A DNA stretch of 64,000 nucleotides. Source: Amycolatopsis endophytica (GTDB lineage Bacteria; Actinomycetota; Actinomycetes; Mycobacteriales; Pseudonocardiaceae). The stretch spans positions 434,001 through 498,000 of the forward strand of contig NZ_JACCFK010000002.1 in the NCBI RefSeq assembly GCF_013410405.1, written 5' to 3'. The first letter of the stretch is position 1. Each line of letters begins with the position of its first letter. A model generated the notes under the pieces. The model made no database searches. It saw only the letters and a list, made by a program, of their open reading frames with translations, and had not been told where the DNA came from. Positions 60,767 through 64,000 of this stretch are shown piece by piece. Both the position numbers and the translations under genes were made by a program.

Positions 60767-61732
60767 TCACATCGTCACGACGACCTTCCCCAGGTTGTGC
60801 TCGCGGACGTAGGCCACAGTGGCTTGCACGACGTCCTCGAACCGGAAGCGGCGGGCGATCCGGACCGACAGCGCGCCGCGATCCGCCGCCTCGGCGACCT
60901 CGCGCATCCCGCCGAGTTCGCCGTCCGCGTCCAGGAAGTAACGCAAGTCGACGTCGTCCCGGCCGAGGAGTTCCTTCGCCGGTTCGGGGTAGATGATCGT
61001 CACCAGCCGTCCGCCGGGGCGCAGCGCGGCCGCCGCCGCGAACAGGCGGTCGTGCGGCAGCACCAGGTCGAAGACGGCGTCGACCCCAGCGGGGTAGTTC
61101 GCCGCGTCGTACCCGACGACCTCGTCGGCTCCGAGTTCCCGCAGGACCGGGTGATCGGTGGCGGCGCCGGTCGCGACGACCCGGGCCCCGGCGGCGGCCA
61201 GGAGCGGAAGCAGTGCGGTGCCCACCCCGCCGCTGGCACCGATGACGAGGGCGGTTTCCCCTGGCCGGATCGCGGCGAGGGTCATCACTCCCAGCGCGGT
61301 CATGCCCGCGATCGGCAGCGCGGCGGCCTGCTCGACGGGGACGGTGGCCGGGCGGTGCGCCAGCAGTGGGGTGTCGGCTTCGAACACCGCGTACTCGGCC
61401 AGCGCGCCCGTGCTCGCCGACGGACGGCGGGCGGGCAGGAGGCGCAGCTGCCGGGGCAGTGCCTGCCCGAAGATCTCATCGCCCACCCGGTAGGCCGTCA
61501 CCCCGGCCCCGACTTCGGTGACAGTCCCGGCGAACTCGTTGCCGGGCACGTAGGGGAACTCCAGCTCGACGGCCTCGCGGTAGTCGCCCGCGACCACTCT
61601 GATGTCGGTGGGGTTGATCGCGGACGCGGCGATCTTCACCTGGATCTGCCCCCGGCCGGGGCGGGGTACCTCGAGGTCGGCGATCGAAAGCTGCTCGGGC
61701 TCGCCGTACGCGGTCGCGACAAGGGCTTTCAC
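60767..61732 (-). CDS. NADPH:quinone-oxidoreductase-type MDR enzyme
   Basis: 321 aa zinc-free medium-chain reductase: INPTDIRVVAGDY, PGNEFAGTVTEVG, AALPIAGMTALG, and nucleotide motif IGASGGVGTALLPL (AxxGxxG form). It reduces quinones, enones or aldehydes with NADPH. GTG 61732 has GGAGGAAC before it; the frame upstream runs through the operator region. Divergent from a TetR gene with two operator-like repeats between them. Confidence 0.9.
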   Translation of the reverse strand: MKALVATAYGEPEQLSIADLEVPRPGRGQIQVKIAASAINPTDIRVVAGDYREAVELEFPYVPGNEFAGTVTEVGAGVTAYRVGDEIFGQALPRQLRLLPARRPSASTGALAEYAVFEADTPLLAHRPATVPVEQAAALPIAGMTALGVMTLAAIRPGETALVIGASGGVGTALLPLLAAAGARVVATGAATDHPVLRELGADEVVGYDAANYPAGVDAVFDLVLPHDRLFAAAAALRPGGRLVTIIYPEPAKELLGRDDVDLRYFLDADGELGGMREVAEAADRGALSVRIARRFRFEDVVQATVAYVREHNLGKVVVTM

Positions 61733-61746
61733 GGGGTTCCTCCAAT

Positions 61747-61768
61747 AAGCGGACCGATTGGTCAGGTT
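61747..61768. promoter_or_regulatory. TetR operator copy 1
   Basis: AGCGGACCGATTGGTCA: GACC-GATT-GGTC palindrome just upstream of the reductase start. It repeats, with three changed bases in the centre and two at the edge, at 61790-61811. Confidence 0.65.
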
Positions 61769-61789
61769 AACTGCCGCCACGGTACACAG

Positions 61790-61811
61790 AAGCGGACCGT
61801 GCGGTCAACTT
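61790..61811. promoter_or_regulatory. TetR operator copy 2
   Basis: AGCGGACCGTGCGGTCA: GACCG-TG-CGGTC palindrome, 15 bp before the TetR GTG. The distance to copy 1 is 43 bp centre to centre, about four helical turns, which would allow cooperative binding on one face. Confidence 0.7.
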
Positions 61812-61825
61812 GCTAGCATCGGCCC

Positions 61826-62425
61826 GTGACCCCACCCGCCCGGACCTTGCGTGCCGACGCCGCCCGCAACCGCGAACTGCTTCTGGCCGCGGCGGAGGCC
61901 GAGTTCGCCGAGCGGGGCCTCGATGCCTCGGTCGCCGACATCGCCCGCCGGGCCGGAGTCGGCAAGGGCACCGTGTTCCGCCACTTCGCCACCAAGGACG
62001 ACCTGATCGCCGCGATCGTGCGTACCCACGTCGGCGCCCTCGACGAGGCCGGGCAACGACTGCTCACGGCCGAGGATCCCGGCGCGGCGTTGCTGGAGTT
62101 CCTCACCGTGGCCGGCGGACAGCGGGAGCAGCGTGACGTGTCGTTCCTGTTGAACGCCAACGACGCGGGCCCGGAGGTGGTCGCGCTCCGCGAGCGGCTG
62201 TACCGCACGGTGTGCCTGCTGGTCGACCGCGCGCGTGAGGCCGGCGCGGTCCGGGGCGACGTCACCGGCAACGACGTCGTGCTCCTGATGTGCGCGCCGA
62301 ACCACGTCGTCAGCTTCGTGAAGGACCCGTCACCCGACCTGTGGCGGCGTTACCTGGCGATCATCTTCGACGGGCTGCGTCCCGAGGGAGCGCACCCCCT
62401 GGCACCGGCGGCACCGGCGCTCTAG
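61826..62425 (+). CDS. TetR-family transcriptional regulator
   Basis: 199 aa. Helix-turn-helix SVADIARRAGVGKGTVFRHF; the ligand domain ends with the LMCAPNHVVSF region. Very likely represses the divergent reductase gene and itself through the two GACC/GGTC palindromes, as in QorR/YcnC-type systems (established pattern). GTG 61826. The 363 bp after it hold no gene apart from an AGCGGACCG half-site at 62437. Confidence 0.9.
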   Translation: MTPPARTLRADAARNRELLLAAAEAEFAERGLDASVADIARRAGVGKGTVFRHFATKDDLIAAIVRTHVGALDEAGQRLLTAEDPGAALLEFLTVAGGQREQRDVSFLLNANDAGPEVVALRERLYRTVCLLVDRAREAGAVRGDVTGNDVVLLMCAPNHVVSFVKDPSPDLWRRYLAIIFDGLRPEGAHPLAPAAPAL

Positions 62426-62788
62426 ACGTTCAGTACAGCGGACCGCCCCGACCTCGATCAGGCCACCACACGCGTTCGGGTACCGCGGCGCCGACGGCGG
62501 TCGACGACACCGCCCGCACTCCCCTGCGCACCGCCTCCAGTACCCGTGCCGCCTGTCAACCAGCACCGTGTAGCGATATCAGCAAGCCGGTCTCGTACCG
62601 CGTTCGTACAAACTGCCGCGCGGCTACGAGTTCACGAGTGAGCCCGTGCGGGACGAGGCAGGAAAGCCGCGCCGTGCACTACACACGCAGCGCCTCACTC
62701 GCGACCGGGGCGGGAACCCGGCCGAGCGCAGGCCAGCGAACTACGTCGCCCTCGCAGGGTGTGCCAGGGCGCGGTGCGGCTGTCTACC
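62426..62788. other. Gap with an operator half-site
   Basis: No gene. AGCGGACCG at 62437-62445 repeats the left half of the TetR operators at 61.75-61.81 kb, without its right half. The right end should contain the promoter of the XRE regulator gene. Confidence 0.4.
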
Positions 62789-63628
62789 GTGGACGAGGTG
62801 ATCGACGCCGGAAATTCCCTGGGTGAGTTCCTGCGGGCCAGGAGGGCACTGCTGGACCCGGCCGAGTTCGGCCTGCCCGGCCAAGGGCAACGACGCGTGG
62901 CCGGGTTGCGGCGCGAAGAGCTGGCGTTCCTGGCCGGGGTCAGCCCGCACTACTACGCACGGCTGGAGCAGGGCCGCGACCGCAACCCGTCGCCGGCCGT
63001 GCTGGACGCGATCGCGCAGGCGCTCCAGCTGGACGAAGCGGGAGCCGCTCACCTGCACCAGCTCGCCTCGGCACCGCCGCCGCGCCGGCGGGCGTACCGG
63101 CCGGAGGAGGTGCGGCCAGGGCTCGCGCGGCTGGTCGAGAGCTGGACGGCCAATCCGGCCGTCGTGATCGGCCGGTACCGGGATGTGCTGGCCGCCAACG
63201 AACTCGCCGTCCTGCTCAACGAGGGCTTCACGCCCGGACGCAACCTGCTGCGTGACGTGTTCCTCGAACCGGTCGCGCGCGAGATCTACCCGGACTGGAA
63301 CGCGATCGCGCACAGCGTGGTGGCCAGCGTCCGCTCCACCGCCGGCACCGACCTCGACCACCCGCGCCTGACCGAGCTGATCGGCGAACTGTCCTTGAAG
63401 AGCGCGGAGTTCCGCGCGATCTGGGCTCGGCACGACGTGCACGAACGGACCGACGGCACGAAGCGGTACCGCAACCCCTTCGTCGGCGAGATCGTCGTCC
63501 ACTACGAATCCTTCGCCGTGATCGGCGAGACCGGGCAGACACTGTACCTGTACTACGGCGAACCCGGCTCGGCCGCCGCGCCATCGCTGGCCCTGCTCGC
63601 CGGCATGACCCGACAGGAGAACCGATGA
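62789..63628 (+). CDS. XRE-family regulator with MmyB-like ligand domain
   Basis: About 279 aa from GTG 62789; the frame is open to GTG 62759. N-terminal helix-turn-helix with GLRREELAFLAGVSPHYYAR and LEQGRDRNPSPAVLDAIAQA. The C-terminal half is an MmyB/PAS-like domain (RYRDVLAANELAVLL, NPFVGEIVVHYESF). This architecture, common in actinomycetes, controls neighbouring oxidoreductase genes. The stop overlaps the next gene (ATGA), so the regulator and reductase are co-translated. Confidence 0.88.
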   Translation: MDEVIDAGNSLGEFLRARRALLDPAEFGLPGQGQRRVAGLRREELAFLAGVSPHYYARLEQGRDRNPSPAVLDAIAQALQLDEAGAAHLHQLASAPPPRRRAYRPEEVRPGLARLVESWTANPAVVIGRYRDVLAANELAVLLNEGFTPGRNLLRDVFLEPVAREIYPDWNAIAHSVVASVRSTAGTDLDHPRLTELIGELSLKSAEFRAIWARHDVHERTDGTKRYRNPFVGEIVVHYESFAVIGETGQTLYLYYGEPGSAAAPSLALLAGMTRQENR

Positions 63629-64000
63629 CCGGCACCATGCGCCGCTGGGAGATGGACGCCATCGGCCGCGACCACCTGGAGCTGCGCGAGGTTCCGGTCC
63701 CGGTACCGCAACCCGGTGAGGTGCTGGTCCGGGTGGCGGCGGTCGCGCTCAACCACCGCGACAAAATGGTCACCGAGAGCGGCCGGGGCCTGCCGCTCGT
63801 CTTCCCGTTCACCCCGGGGTCCGACCTCGCGGGCACGGTCGAGGCGCTCGGCGCCGACGTCACCCGCTTCGACGTCGGCGACCGGGTGATCTCCACGTTC
63901 ACCCCGGACTGGATCGACGGCCTGCGCCCCGGCGACGCCCGCACTCCGGCCTACCGCACCCTCGGCGGCTACTACCCGGGCGTCCTCGCCGACTACGTCA
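63625..64000 (+). CDS. MDR-family NAD(P)-dependent alcohol dehydrogenase (partial, cut by window end)
   Basis: The first 125 codons: RRWEMDAIGRDHLELREVPV start, VALNHRDKMVTE, FTPGSDLAGTVEALGADVTR, then GDRVISTFTPDWIDG. The missing catalytic-zinc GHE points to the zinc-free or loosely bound subgroup of quinone-oxidoreductase-like enzymes. The C-terminal Rossmann half lies outside the window. Coupled to the XRE gene by a 4-bp overlap. Confidence 0.85.
   Translation, partial: MTGTMRRWEMDAIGRDHLELREVPVPVPQPGEVLVRVAAVALNHRDKMVTESGRGLPLVFPFTPGSDLAGTVEALGADVTRFDVGDRVISTFTPDWIDGLRPGDARTPAYRTLGGYYPGVLADYV

Noticed and set aside
1..64000. CRISPR arrays, riboswitches, rRNA, prophage or plasmid functions
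   Set aside because: I looked for regularly spaced repeats, conserved riboswitch cores, integrase, replication and capsid genes. None was seen except the IS3 scar.

Overview
The window is high-GC DNA with dense GTG/ATG starts, ATGA/GTGA start-stop overlaps and long co-directional operons. It carries many TetR regulators, a luciferase-like F420-type oxidoreductase, SDR fragments of the mycofactocin-coupled type and a scrap of a mycothiol-dependent isomerase. This points to a mycelial actinomycete, most likely of the Pseudonocardiales (inference from gene style; no rRNA or marker gene is present). It is almost entirely a catabolic region: about 55 intact genes, no RNA genes, no CRISPR and no intact mobile element.

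Region by region. (1) 1-5916: the tail of a MarR-type regulator, a NIPSNAP-like/SDR fusion, and an IclR regulator divergent from a four-gene lower meta-cleavage operon (hydratase, acylating acetaldehyde dehydrogenase, hydroxy-oxovalerate aldolase, oxalocrotonate decarboxylase). No ring-cleavage dioxygenase is present. (2) 5917-8153: an IS3-type transposase scar, an acyl-CoA dehydrogenase (ACAD) and a decayed acyl-CoA ligase. (3) 8154-14152, minus strand: ACAD, SDR, DUF35 Zn-ribbon protein, a thiolase-fold protein without the two catalytic histidines, an ACAD10/11-type dehydrogenase and, overlapping it, an aminoglycoside-phosphotransferase-fold kinase. The last pair is a split version of the ACAD10/11 architecture and suggests 4-hydroxyacyl-CoA breakdown. 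(4) 14142-15428: a gene graveyard with broken CoA-transferase-like, SDR, alpha/beta-hydrolase and aldo/keto-reductase pieces. (5) 15429-23006: TetR divergent from a thiolase, enoyl-CoA hydratase (ECH), SDR, LLM oxidoreductase, acyl-CoA ligase operon, then a secreted esterase.

(6) 23192-41310: a large minus-strand catabolic cluster with its own TetR. It encodes ECH, thiolase, two alcohol dehydrogenases, MBL hydrolase, a 28-aa ORF, an Old-Yellow-Enzyme-type reductase, ligase, EthD protein, two SnoaL-like proteins, a KstD-like flavoprotein, SDRs, a second ECH, a nitroreductase and an MFS permease. Three promoters in it share an 18-bp operator-like sequence (consensus GAACTRA-NN-TCA-NN-TYRG), one of them the TetR promoter, so a local regulon can be drawn. 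(7) 41317-42860: a second graveyard. Its promoter and gene starts are a diverged copy of those at 14142-14610. (8) 42861-45095: four unrecognised genes, three for membrane proteins. (9) 45350-58190: a sugar or glycoside unit: binding protein, two ABC permeases without an ATPase, VOC protein, aldo/keto reductase and GH1 beta-glucosidase on the minus strand. Divergent from these are an alcohol dehydrogenase, IlvD/EDD dehydratase, enolase-superfamily dehydratase, SDR, a DAD-type cupin and LysR. (10) 58191-64000: decayed hydrolase and epimerase genes, a MarR gene that lost its 5' end at the same junction as the epimerase, a TetR/quinone-oxidoreductase pair with two near-identical operators, an XRE regulator and a partial oxidoreductase.

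Together the window looks like a stack of degradation islands: CoA ligases activate acids, ACAD/ECH/SDR/thiolase sets beta-oxidise them, ring-modifying flavoenzymes act on a cyclic substrate, and a meta-cleavage tail yields pyruvate and acetyl-CoA. Gene decay and promoter duplication show recent reshuffling. Substrates are not determinable from sequence alone.
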